Source of the DNA: Bacillus safensis FO-36b
GTDB taxonomy: Bacteria; Bacillota; Bacilli; Bacillales; Bacillaceae
Assembly (NCBI RefSeq): GCF_000691165.1
Contig: NZ_ASJD01000009.1
Span: forward strand, 1-64,000
Length of the DNA stretch: 64,000 nt
Direction of reading: 5' to 3'
The position numbers were made by a program, and so were the translations under genes. The notes under the pieces are model-generated. The model was not told where the DNA came from. It made no database searches and saw only the letters and a list, made by a program, of their open reading frames with translations. Of this stretch, positions 10,184 through 18,172 are shown in pieces (within the stretch, counting starts at the first letter, position 1; every line of letters begins with the position of its first letter).

Positions 10184-10774
10184 TTAATGTTCAGCAGGAT
10201 GGAGCAGCCTGCTCAGCGAAACCGGAGAAATACCAATATATGAGGCAATATGATATTGAGCGATTCGTTGATGTAACCCGGGATATTTCAATAAAAACGC
10301 CTGATATCGCTCAATTGCGGGCAAATAGAGCAGTTCCCTCTCACGCTTTTCCTTTCTCGTATAAAGCCTTTCTACACTAACCCGAACAAACCGCTCCCAC
10401 ATATGACTTCTGTCCATCAACATTTGAAGCAGATCATACGGAATTTCAATCACGATAGAATCCTCCATTGCTTCAATCGAATAAGGAGAAAGCTGCCCGT
10501 TGATCATACTTGCATAAGAAGTAGCAAAATCATCTTCCAACGTAAAAGCCACATTGTACTCCCTTCCATCCGGTAACAAATAGAAGAGACGGAAGAGCCC
10601 CGTTATGCAGAAATAAGCATGCTTCACTGGATCGCCAGCTTTGATCATGCATGTACCTGCTTTTAATTGTTTAATCGTTGTTCCATCTTTGAAGGCTTGC
10701 CAATGATTTTGTTCGATTGGATATTTGGATATTTTGGTTTTGAAAGTGTCGTATGGATCAGTTATTTTGTCCAT
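10184..10774 (-). CDS. Crp/Fnr-family transcriptional regulator
   Basis: 196 residues from ATG at 10774, chosen because AGGAGGT (10784-10790 on the plus strand as ACCTCCT) is correctly spaced; an in-frame upstream ATG at 10828 has no such site. A cyclic-nucleotide-binding-type beta-roll spans about 25-130 (IKAGDPVKHAYFCITGLFRL). A C-terminal helix-turn-helix (about 160-190) reads IAQYHIASYIGISPVSLSRL. The HTH matches the QHRA/Crp subtype found in many Bacillus orphan regulators. There are no cysteine clusters, so it is not an Fnr-type iron-sulfur sensor. The ligand is unknown. Confidence 0.85.
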   Translation of the reverse strand: MDKITDPYDTFKTKISKYPIEQNHWQAFKDGTTIKQLKAGTCMIKAGDPVKHAYFCITGLFRLFYLLPDGREYNVAFTLEDDFATSYASMINGQLSPYSIEAMEDSIVIEIPYDLLQMLMDRSHMWERFVRVSVERLYTRKEKRERELLYLPAIERYQAFLLKYPGLHQRIAQYHIASYIGISPVSLSRLLHPAEH

Positions 10775-10896
10775 ATGTTTTTTACCTCCTAATAAGGAAA
10801 ACTCGATAAAAAATTTATCAGAAAACACTCAAGTCTACTTGGGATTTTTTTATTATCAATGCCAAAAATAAGTCTGTCACAATCCGTGAGGCAAAA

Positions 10897-10935
10897 AAAG
10901 TCTCGTTTGAGGGAAATCACTCAAATGAGACTTTT
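10897..10935 (-). terminator. Intrinsic terminator of the MBL-hydrolase gene
   Basis: AAAGTCTCGTTTGAG / CTCAAATGAGACTTT stem (one wobble position) with T-runs, 13 bases after the stop of the MBL gene. Confidence 0.85.
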
Positions 10936-10947
10936 TTTAGTTATTAT

Positions 10948-11796
10948 TTAATACCCATTTACAAAATAAGCAATGGTTTCTAATTCATCTTCTTTCAGTT
11001 CTCTGTTCACATAATTTTGATATTCTTTCGTGATTTTCTGCTGATCTCCACCACATAGATCAGTGAATTTCGCTATCATCCGAACTTTGTCTGTTTCCTG
11101 ACGAAACTCCTCTTTTGTCCACGGTCTTTGGTGTGAAGGAATATACGTATCGGCATCAAAAGCATCTAACTCATCTAAAAGACGCAATATTTCTTTCACC
11201 GTATAATGAACTTTTTCGGCATACATTTTCGGATAAATGCAATCACCAAGAAAAAGAATTTTCTCTTCTTTCACATACACGATCACTGAATCTGCCGCAT
11301 GATCGCCTCCAACATGTTGCACGATGCAAGTGACCCCGCCAAGATCAATCTCCATCCGACGATCAAACGTGACATCCGGTAAAACCACCTGAATATCTCG
11401 ATGACCCTGATATTCTTCCTTAATGGCCTTCGCGCAGAACTCAATCTCCGTTCCTTCCCTCACCCGCTCATCAATCGCCTCATCTGACCACGAAAACGGA
11501 ACAAGCTCCTCCATTTCCTTTCTTGTCTGTGCAGAAGCAATTGAAACCGTATCAGGCAGCGCAGGCAGACCAAAAATATGATCCCAATGCCAATGCGTGA
11601 GGACAACCATATCAGGCTTGGCGTTCTCGTGCTTTAAAGTTCTTTGGATGAAATAGTTCGCATGATCTTCTGAGTTACCCGCATCGATCATTAATGTTTT
11701 GTTATTGCCAACGACCATGCCTAGGATGGGGCGGTCGGTGAGTGATACTGGTGTGATGTACCAAAAACTCTGACCTATTTTTTTAATTGAGTGCAA
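10948..11796 (-). CDS. Metallo-beta-lactamase-fold hydrolase
   Basis: 282 residues with the dinuclear-metal MBL motif in LTHWHWDHIFG, a downstream His in VQHVGGDHAADS, the bridging Asp in LFLGDCIYP and a last His in IPSHQRPW. This is a cytosolic hydrolase of the glyoxalase-II / lactonase-like branch; the substrate is not determined. Translation appears to start at TTG (11796), with AGGAAG upstream. It forms a single-gene unit ended by the hairpin at 10897-10935. Confidence 0.82.
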   Translation of the reverse strand: MHSIKKIGQSFWYITPVSLTDRPILGMVVGNNKTLMIDAGNSEDHANYFIQRTLKHENAKPDMVVLTHWHWDHIFGLPALPDTVSIASAQTRKEMEELVPFSWSDEAIDERVREGTEIEFCAKAIKEEYQGHRDIQVVLPDVTFDRRMEIDLGGVTCIVQHVGGDHAADSVIVYVKEEKILFLGDCIYPKMYAEKVHYTVKEILRLLDELDAFDADTYIPSHQRPWTKEEFRQETDKVRMIAKFTDLCGGDQQKITKEYQNYVNRELKEDELETIAYFVNGY

Positions 11797-11862
11797 AGGT
11801 GCTTCCTACTTTCTGTCATTATTTTTTAAATTGAATCACGTTTTTTCCCATCGTTCTACTGT

Positions 11863-13029
11863 TTAAGTATATCGAATTTCATTACTCGAAGTAGCACGCG
11901 AAGCCAATATTGTTACAATGATCGCGATTGCAACGCCTAAAGCACCTGCCCAAGTAACGGAAGATAGAGAAACCCTCTCTACAAAGATACCTCCAATAGC
12001 TGCACCTGCGGCCATCGCCAATTGCATCATTGACTGATTGAGACCTAATAGTATACCTGATGACTCTGGCTCTATTGTAGCTAAGTGGTATTGTTGAGTC
12101 GGGCCAGAAGACCATGCAGCAAATGACCATAATATTAAAATGAGCAATACTCCAACATAAGAATGCGTAACTAGTGAGAGCAATATGAGCATGATGACAT
12201 GTAATGTCATTCCACTAATCAGCGTAAAATTCACACCCCATCGATCGGTACTAAATCCACCAAACTTTGACCCAACTAGACTAGCAATCCCGAATACGAG
12301 GAGAACTCCACTCAGCAATTTGCTGCTTACACCTGATATATTTAAAAGGTAAGGGGATAGGTAGGTATAGGCAATTGAATAACCACCAAGCCAGAAAAAG
12401 GTGATGGCTAATCCCAACACTACTTTTGGTTTTTTAAAAAGAGCGAGTTGTTGAATTAAAGGTACGGGTTTATCCCCTTGGATTTTTGGAATCGTAAGAG
12501 AAATTATCACCATGGCTAATAATCCGAGTAAGGCTATTCCTCCAAATACAGCTTTCCAACCAAAGAAATCACTAGTCATTCTCCCCAGTGGGACTCCAAT
12601 GATCAATGATGCTGTAAATCCCATTACTACTGTAGCAATAGCGGTACCTTGCTTACCTTTTGGTGCAATTTTTTCAGCAATTGTTAATGCAGTAACTACG
12701 ACCATCCCCGCTCCAAGAGCCATAATAATTCTTGACACAATAAATAATTGATACCCAGGGAGGACGAATGCCAGAATATTACCTAGAATAAAAACGCTAA
12801 GTGAAAATAACATTAACTTGCGTTTATTCATTCCCGATGTTAAAGCCATTAATACTGGGGTGAAGATGGCATACACAAGAGAAAAAATCGTAATTAACTG
12901 GCCAGCTGCAGCTATCGTAATCCCTAATGATTCAGAAATATTATCCAAAATACCAGAGATGATATACTCTGATGTACCAACTAAAAAACTTACAATAGCT
13001 AAAATGTAAATCTTTACAGTGTTTGACAA
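11863..13029 (-). CDS. MFS efflux transporter, DHA1 type
   Basis: 388 residues with twelve predicted membrane segments. Motif A is present after TM2 (LTSGMNKRKLM), and the AGMVVVTALTIAEKIAP stretch after TM4 is typical of DHA1 drug or sugar efflux (AraJ/YbcL-like) proteins. Translation starts at TTG 13029 behind AAGGAGTG. It lies just downstream of an ArsR-family regulator on the same strand, an arrangement resembling the B. subtilis ybzH-ybcL pair, so a small toxic compound may be the inducer. The substrate is unknown. Confidence 0.85.
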   Translation of the reverse strand: MSNTVKIYILAIVSFLVGTSEYIISGILDNISESLGITIAAAGQLITIFSLVYAIFTPVLMALTSGMNKRKLMLFSLSVFILGNILAFVLPGYQLFIVSRIIMALGAGMVVVTALTIAEKIAPKGKQGTAIATVVMGFTASLIIGVPLGRMTSDFFGWKAVFGGIALLGLLAMVIISLTIPKIQGDKPVPLIQQLALFKKPKVVLGLAITFFWLGGYSIAYTYLSPYLLNISGVSSKLLSGVLLVFGIASLVGSKFGGFSTDRWGVNFTLISGMTLHVIMLILLSLVTHSYVGVLLILILWSFAAWSSGPTQQYHLATIEPESSGILLGLNQSMMQLAMAAGAAIGGIFVERVSLSSVTWAGALGVAIAIIVTILASRATSSNEIRYT

Positions 13030-13119
13030 TGTAGATCACTCCTTATATATAATACATTTACATATCTAGAATTGTTAATATGTATGGACAAAAAAACATA
13101 TTACGATAAGTCGATTTGT

Positions 13120-13176
13120 ATTTAATAAATGAATGAAACTGAATTCTGATGTATGAATTCAGTTCATTTATTAAAT
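13120..13176. repeat. Long imperfect inverted repeat overlapping the ArsR stop codon
   Basis: The left arm 13120-13146 and right arm 13155-13176 pair over 22 bp with a 5-base bulge in the left arm, around an 8-base loop holding TGATGTAT. The right arm contains the ArsR stop codon. No T-run follows on the minus strand, so it is not a classical terminator. It may be an mRNA stability or attenuation hairpin between regulator and transporter, or a scar of a small mobile repeat. Confidence 0.6.
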
Positions 13177-13482
13177 ATTTTTTTCTAGAATCTCAGCAAT
13201 TTTTTTTATGGCATTTTCATCTCTTTTATAATACGTGTATTTACCTATACGCTCTGTCGTAATTAATCCAGCTCGAAGTAAAATTGAAAGGTATTGAGAT
13301 GCTGTTGATTGCGTCATTTTCAATTTATCTGTTATTTGACTAACACATACCCCTGTAGTATTCATATCAATCCCTTCATGGGGTGTAAAATGACGATCAG
13401 GTTCCTTTAACCATTGTAAAATTTGCAATCTGGATTCATTGGATAAGGCTTTGAAAACTTCTATTGGCTCCATACACCCCAT
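13171..13482 (-). CDS. ArsR-family repressor
   Basis: About 100 residues, a single winged helix-turn-helix domain: VFKALSNESRLQILQWL (helices 1-2), then VSQITDKLKMTQSTASQYLS (recognition helix) and the wing TERIGKYTYYKRDE. Compared with metal-sensing ArsR/SmtB proteins, the CVC motif in helix alpha-3 is absent. One Cys occurs in TGVCVSQ, so metal or thiol sensing is possible but not shown. The start is ambiguous: ATG 13482 overlaps the -10 hexamer of a strong promoter, and ATG 13473 (MEPIEVF) lies about where that promoter would start transcription. It probably controls the MFS gene immediately downstream and itself. Confidence 0.85.
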   Translation of the reverse strand: MGCMEPIEVFKALSNESRLQILQWLKEPDRHFTPHEGIDMNTTGVCVSQITDKLKMTQSTASQYLSILLRAGLITTERIGKYTYYKRDENAIKKIAEILEKNI

Positions 13483-13508
13483 TATATCGATAAATAACGA
13501 TATGTCAA
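13481..13508 (-). promoter_or_regulatory. Promoter with embedded inverted-repeat operator, ArsR gene
   Basis: On the minus strand TTGACA (13508-13503), a 16-base spacer and TATAAT (13486-13481). The spacer and -10 hold the inverted repeat ATATCG-N8-CGATAT (13484-13503). The -10 overlaps the upstream of two candidate start codons, so the message would begin at or just before ATG 13473 and be leaderless or nearly so. Confidence 0.7.
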
Positions 13509-13713
13509 CATGTGTTGTTTGAGATTCCTTACAACTTTCTGTTTTCCTAGGTAATTTCTCGCCGCTTTAGGCTTAATCGTGTTTTTTTGCGGAGTGGTGG
13601 GGAAAACCCTATATCTTCTTTCCTGCTGGCAATGGAGATGTTTGATGGGAAAGGGTTAGAGTACTTTTTTGCGGCTTGTACAGATGAATTTATTCTTCTC
13701 ATCCCTCACTTAC

Positions 13714-14177
13714 TTATGATACGGTTCTGCGAACTTTATTAGGTGGTAAAACATTATCAGAAGAAAACCAAAAGGTAATCTTTTTGATATCCTTCTGGTT
13801 CTCCTCCATTTGTATTTCTTTTATTAAAGATCTAACAGTACCTTTTTCATCATCACTAACTATCGTTTTAAGTGCATATATAACTTCATCTTTATTAACA
13901 GAACGTTCATTACTCGAAATTTTAATTTCTGATTTCCTAATACTCTCTTAATTCGTCATACCAGCGCTGTATTACTGTATCTTCTATATCCTCAATCATT
14001 TTATTAGCTTCAAGCACAAAACGGACTCTAATATTTGGAAATGAAAAAATCTTGTTTATAACTCTTTCCCTCTTTCTTCAATAATTCTTTTATCATAGGC
14101 GATAGGTAAACACCTTCTAGCACTTGTTTCAGTACATAAGGGTTAAAATATGGTTTCCATGACTGATTACTTTTCAC
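13714..14177 (-). pseudogene. Shattered gene downstream of the ABC ATPase
   Basis: Three minus-strand reading frames follow each other with protein-like content. Frame one (from GTG 14177 to TAG 14028) reads SNQSWKPYFNPYVLKQVLEG and continues to ISKY. Frame two (about 14075 to TAG 13937) reads FPNIRVRFVLEANKMIEDIE and ends RWYDELREY. Frame three (about 13950 to TAA 13714) reads VNKDEVIYALKTIVSDDEKG and ends PPNKVRRTVS. Two frameshifts therefore break what looks like one gene of about 150 codons, starting 13 bases after the ATPase stop. I do not recognise the family. It may have been a fourth gene of the ABC-3C-like operon or a separate accessory gene. Confidence 0.6.
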
Positions 14178-14189
14178 CCTTTGGGTTTG

Positions 14190-16163
14190 TTAGTTTGCAT
14201 TGTTTATAAAACCTATTTCGTAACCTTCTTTATCTTCCGTACTAAATCTTTTAACCACATATTGAGCAAAATCTTTTTCAAGATCATCAGGAAAGTCATT
14301 ATCGACTAAAATAATCTGATGTTCAATCCCCTTTTCAAGAAAGCCATTTGACATTTTTTGTAGATAATCATAGATTCTGATATACTTTTTCGGGTCATCT
14401 AGCCCTTCTATTTTACTTTCTTTGGCACCATCAGCGTCTTCACTATATTTTTTTGTTTTACCTAGATATTTGCCAATAGTATCAAGCATTATTAAGCTTG
14501 GAAAATTAGTTTCGTTAATCAAGCTATTCTTTAATATACTTGTAATATAACCCACAGAAACTAAAGTTCTTAGACCTCCCGAAGTTAAATCTACATATTC
14601 TCTATCTCTAACAATTGGTAAAAATGTTTTTTCACTAAAACTTATCCCATAGGCATTCTTTATTGGAATATACTCTAAAAACTCTTTTAAGTATGTCCCT
14701 AAATCACTTAATGTTTCTTCTACAGACGGTGTTTGTTCTTTTAATGATTTTAATCTAGAATCCAACTCACTAATCTGCTTATTGATTACCTCTTGTTTTT
14801 GTTTTAATTCACTTAATTGTGACCTTACCTTTAAAAAGTATTTCACCTTATCAAGTTGTTCTTTATAACTCGATAATTCTGAAATCACCATATCCCTCTG
14901 GCTTATATAAGGAGAAATAAAAGTTTCGGCTTTAGTGTCTAGAATACTCTTTGCTTTATCTAATTGAGTTCTATTTGATCTTATTACATCTTCGATTATA
15001 AATAGTTCATCTCGTAACTCATCTACAATTTTATTCAAGTCTTTAGATCTGTTTTTTATACTATTGATTTCTTTTTTTAGAACATCTTCATTGTGCTCGA
15101 TAAAATGTTTTTTTATTTCTGATGTTTCCATCTTAGAATCACACAAAGGACATTCAACTACCTTATAATTTAGCATTGGCATACTATCCTTAACTTGTAA
15201 AACAGTTTGTAATTTATTTATATCATTGTAATACTCTTTTCTTAGTCTGAGGTTTTGCTCTAACAGAGCCTCTTTGTGAGATTTTTTTGAAAATAGAATA
15301 TTTATTTTTTGCTCTATTTCAAGTACTATAGATCGTAATTCCTCCATTTCAGCATTATTTGACTTCATTTTGTCAGTTATTTTATTTTTTTCTTTTTCGA
15401 GAAAAATTAGCTTTTCATTTAACTCTTCTTTTTCAGCTTGCAGCGAACGCTCAGTTGAAAGTTTTGTTTCAAGTAAAAACGCAGAAACTGACACATACTT
15501 ATTTTCAATTTCTTTCTTTTCTCTAACTTTTTCTCCTATCATATTTTGCAATTCTGTGATTTGTGTATCTAGCACATTATGTAAAAATTTAAATGTTTCT
15601 TTGTTTTTAGCCATTAATGAATAATTTTTTCTATCCAATAAGTCTCTACTTCCAACATCGTCTTGATCAAAATAACAATACTTAAATATATCTCTAAAGC
15701 TTAACCTTACCATAGGAGAATTATCCTTAGAGGGGGATTTTTTAACTTTAATGATGGGTATATTTAAACTAGATAATAAAAAATCAGAAAAATAACCAGC
15801 TGCCCCTTCTTTTTCATAATTAGGAGAATACTCTAGAGGGAATACATTCTCGATATTTTCAATATTTGAAGAAAAGACTTCTATATCCGCTTTTGGATTG
15901 AATATGTCTCTCTTTATTGTATAAACTTTATTACTTAACGATACTTCTAGCAAAGCATATTTTCCTTGTTGTTCAATCTCATCATACATGTACACTTTTT
16001 TGCTTCCTAACAAATAATCGATTAGATTTAATATGCTTGATTTCCCAGTGTCTGAATCTCCATGGATAATATTAATCCCATTTTCAAAATTCACATGATA
16101 CGATTTTGACCTACCTATTAAAACCATCTTATTAATTATTAATTTTGGTGATTTCACAACCAT
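14190..16163 (-). CDS. ABC/SMC-type ATPase with coiled coil, ABC-3C system component
   Basis: 657 residues. The Walker A motif NIIHGDSDTGKSS lies at residues 31-43. Long coiled-coil arms run from about 205 to 490, interrupted by a hook-like CPLC pair (C338-C341), as in Rad50/RecN-like proteins. The ABC signature LTSGGLRTL (about 526-534) and Walker B SLIMLDTIG (Asp561) lie in the C-terminal half, followed by an H-loop-like IILVDNDFP. This architecture fits the ATPase of ABC-three-component (ABC-3C) conflict systems. It starts one base after the stop of the middle gene, so translation is coupled. In the family the ATPase is thought to sense nucleic acid or infection and license the effector; here that is inferred. 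The gene is markedly AT-rich compared with flanking core genes, suggesting transfer. Confidence 0.78.
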   Translation of the reverse strand: MVVKSPKLIINKMVLIGRSKSYHVNFENGINIIHGDSDTGKSSILNLIDYLLGSKKVYMYDEIEQQGKYALLEVSLSNKVYTIKRDIFNPKADIEVFSSNIENIENVFPLEYSPNYEKEGAAGYFSDFLLSSLNIPIIKVKKSPSKDNSPMVRLSFRDIFKYCYFDQDDVGSRDLLDRKNYSLMAKNKETFKFLHNVLDTQITELQNMIGEKVREKKEIENKYVSVSAFLLETKLSTERSLQAEKEELNEKLIFLEKEKNKITDKMKSNNAEMEELRSIVLEIEQKINILFSKKSHKEALLEQNLRLRKEYYNDINKLQTVLQVKDSMPMLNYKVVECPLCDSKMETSEIKKHFIEHNEDVLKKEINSIKNRSKDLNKIVDELRDELFIIEDVIRSNRTQLDKAKSILDTKAETFISPYISQRDMVISELSSYKEQLDKVKYFLKVRSQLSELKQKQEVINKQISELDSRLKSLKEQTPSVEETLSDLGTYLKEFLEYIPIKNAYGISFSEKTFLPIVRDREYVDLTSGGLRTLVSVGYITSILKNSLINETNFPSLIMLDTIGKYLGKTKKYSEDADGAKESKIEGLDDPKKYIRIYDYLQKMSNGFLEKGIEHQIILVDNDFPDDLEKDFAQYVVKRFSTEDKEGYEIGFINNAN

Positions 16164-16164
16164 T

Positions 16165-16671
16165 TTATATCCCCTTTACTAAAGGATTTACAATTCTCTT
16201 GAGTTCACTTGTACTTACTGATCTTAATATAAGCATCTCATTACATAATTCCTTAATTCTCATTGTGTAATCCGTTTCAGTTCTATTAACCATGGTTTTT
16301 CCCTTTTCCGTTAGGATATAAAAAAGTTCATTTTTTTCTTGAACAACATCTATCATGTTATATGCAATCATTAATTTAGTTAGTTCTTTAGCAGGTTTAA
16401 TATCAAGTAGAGTAATTTTATTAGGAAATAAGCTAGAAACCGAGCCAGATTCAATGTTTAACAATTTCAAGCTATTCTTGTTTTTAACAGCTAATACCCG
16501 TTTTAGTAGAAATGGATATTTAATTAAAAAATCAAAAATCGTAAGTTTATCTAAATTTAATATTAATTTCCCTCTTGTTGTGTACGCTAATATTTCTATT
16601 ATTATTAAAAATCTAATCAATCTTAAATTGATGTCATTTTCAGTTATAATAACTGGTATATTATTTCTCAT
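16165..16671 (-). CDS. ABC-3C middle-component-like protein
   Basis: 168 residues, rich in Leu, Ile and Lys, helical, with a winged-helix-like C-terminal part (LTKLMIAYNMIDVVQEKNEL, then FYILTEKGKTMV). The ATG overlaps the last 11 bases of the hydrolase gene and the stop lies one base before the ATPase start, so it is locked between them. ABC-3C systems carry such a small 'middle component' between effector and ATPase genes. I assign it from position, size and the wing-like motif rather than from strong sequence identity. It probably bridges ATPase and effector. Confidence 0.68.
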   Translation of the reverse strand: MRNNIPVIITENDINLRLIRFLIIIEILAYTTRGKLILNLDKLTIFDFLIKYPFLLKRVLAVKNKNSLKLLNIESGSVSSLFPNKITLLDIKPAKELTKLMIAYNMIDVVQEKNELFYILTEKGKTMVNRTETDYTMRIKELCNEMLILRSVSTSELKRIVNPLVKGI

Positions 16672-17917
16672 TTTGATCCCTAGCCTTTCTAAAATCCTCT
16701 ATATTTTTTATGGAATGACTTTTAGCCCACCATATATCTTTATCTAGGCTGTTTGCAAGTTGTTGTAACATCCCAGTTTTTTTATTAGCATCTATTAGGG
16801 GGATTGCAGTTTTTAAGAACTCTTTGTCTCTATCTATTATATTTTCTAAAATCTTATTTAAAAGTTCATTACTAGATTTTATTTCTCCATCTACAAGTTT
16901 ATTAAAATATATTCGGTATAAACGTTCTAAGTTATTGTAAAGTTGATCTAATTCTTCGATGTCATATCCTTTGTTTATCATGGACCTAATCATATACTCC
17001 GCATTAAAGAAAGTTTGCTTTGAGTCATCAATTAGCGAATTATGAACATCAGCTATTAATAACTTCAATACAAATAATTCATCATCTAATTTACCATCAT
17101 CAATAAACGTCTTTGGTTTCATATCTTCAGAAAAGTGTTTTTCCTTCACATACGTACTGAGGTCTTTTTTTATCCCCTTGTATACTATGCTGTTTTTTGA
17201 TTCAGGCTTACATATATTAAAGTGATCATTATTACAAGCGACCTTTAGTTTTTTCCCCACCTGATATGAAACTGCATTTTGCTCTTCGACAATCTCATCA
17301 TATTGTCCAAAATAATATACTGTTTTAGGTATCCTCTCCTTATTTTCTATCCAATCTCCATTAACCTTGTCAAGAAAGTCACTTAATGGCTTTAGATCAA
17401 TTACTTGTGGGTTCGATCTAGCTAGTTTCCCACCTATATTAGCCCAATTTGAGCCTTTATGTGGTACAGCAAGTGATAGAAATAATTTTACTTTTGTACT
17501 TTCATTTTCGTTCAAATCATCAAGAATAAATGCTTTTGATATTAACCCTCCCATGCTATGAGCGATTAATATTATATTTTTGTACTCTTCGCAATATATT
17601 TCTATTGAGGACTTTAAGTGCTCACTTAAACTTTTGATACTAATATTTTTTGCAATATTTGAAGGCTTAGCAAAAATAGTCCTTATTAACCCTGAAGTGA
17701 ACCTAGCTTTCTTAAAGTCTATTAACTTAGTAAAGTAATTAAAATACGCTATATCAAAATTCTCATTTATGAAATCTTCTTCTAAAAGCATTTCAGGAAA
17801 CTTATATTTTGATGAGTTTGTCCATGTCTCAGAATCACTAGTAAATCCGTGAATAAAAATAATTAAATTTTCTTTATTATTTTCTTTAATAAACTCAATC
17901 GGCGGTTTCAATTTCAT
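16661..17917 (-). CDS. Alpha/beta-hydrolase effector of an ABC-3C-like system
   Basis: 418 residues. The N-terminal alpha/beta-hydrolase domain (about 1-250) is of the lipase/PGAP1 type. The oxyanion region is IIFIHGFTSD, the nucleophile elbow is IAHSMGGL with Ser121, an acid candidate is in YFGQYDEIVEE, and a His candidate is in NNDHFNICKP. There is no signal peptide, so it acts inside the cell. The C-terminal part (about 270-418) is helical and without enzymatic motifs, consistent with the ABC-3C C-terminal domain that couples effectors to the ATPase. Ribosome site TAGGGGG precedes the ATG. By analogy, attack on lipids or other esters when triggered would harm the cell and stop phage. The target is not known. 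Confidence 0.75.
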   Translation of the reverse strand: MKLKPPIEFIKENNKENLIIFIHGFTSDSETWTNSSKYKFPEMLLEEDFINENFDIAYFNYFTKLIDFKKARFTSGLIRTIFAKPSNIAKNISIKSLSEHLKSSIEIYCEEYKNIILIAHSMGGLISKAFILDDLNENESTKVKLFLSLAVPHKGSNWANIGGKLARSNPQVIDLKPLSDFLDKVNGDWIENKERIPKTVYYFGQYDEIVEEQNAVSYQVGKKLKVACNNDHFNICKPESKNSIVYKGIKKDLSTYVKEKHFSEDMKPKTFIDDGKLDDELFVLKLLIADVHNSLIDDSKQTFFNAEYMIRSMINKGYDIEELDQLYNNLERLYRIYFNKLVDGEIKSSNELLNKILENIIDRDKEFLKTAIPLIDANKKTGMLQQLANSLDKDIWWAKSHSIKNIEDFRKARDQNEK

Positions 17918-17979
17918 TCCCCCTAAATAATTCTCAATACATATTTTAACATTAATCAGCCATAAAGAAACTATTACTT

Positions 17980-18024
17980 AAACAGTTCAATTTTCACAGT
18001 TTCATTATTAAAATTGAACTGTTT
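17980..18024. terminator. Perfect 15-bp hairpin upstream of the ABC-3C operon
   Basis: AAACAGTTCAATTTT (17980-17994) pairs perfectly with AAAATTGAACTGTTT (18010-18024) around a 15-base loop, in the gap between 17917 and 18173. It could be a terminator insulating the operon, or an operator. The direction is not resolved. Confidence 0.5.
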
Positions 18025-18116
18025 TATAAACTTTTAAGAGTGCCTTTAATTCATCATCATACGATTTGGTTTACCAAAATAACGAACCTGTAATGATTAA
18101 TTTTTAACTGCCGATT

Positions 18117-18146
18117 AAAAAGACAAGCTCTTTAGAACTTGCCTTT
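18117..18146 (-). terminator. Intrinsic terminator of the duplicated-repeat gene
   Basis: On the minus strand AAAGGCAAGTT pairs with AGCTTGTCTTT, followed by TTTTTAAT, 27 bases past the stop at 18173. The stem has two mismatches or wobbles. Confidence 0.65.
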
Positions 18147-18172
18147 AGTACTAAAATTATTTTTTGCTTTAA

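Noticed and set aside
13632..13742. Short plus-strand frame starting MEMFDGKGLEYFF
   Set aside because: Only about 36 codons, no ribosome site, overlaps the end of the minus-strand shattered gene; insufficient support.
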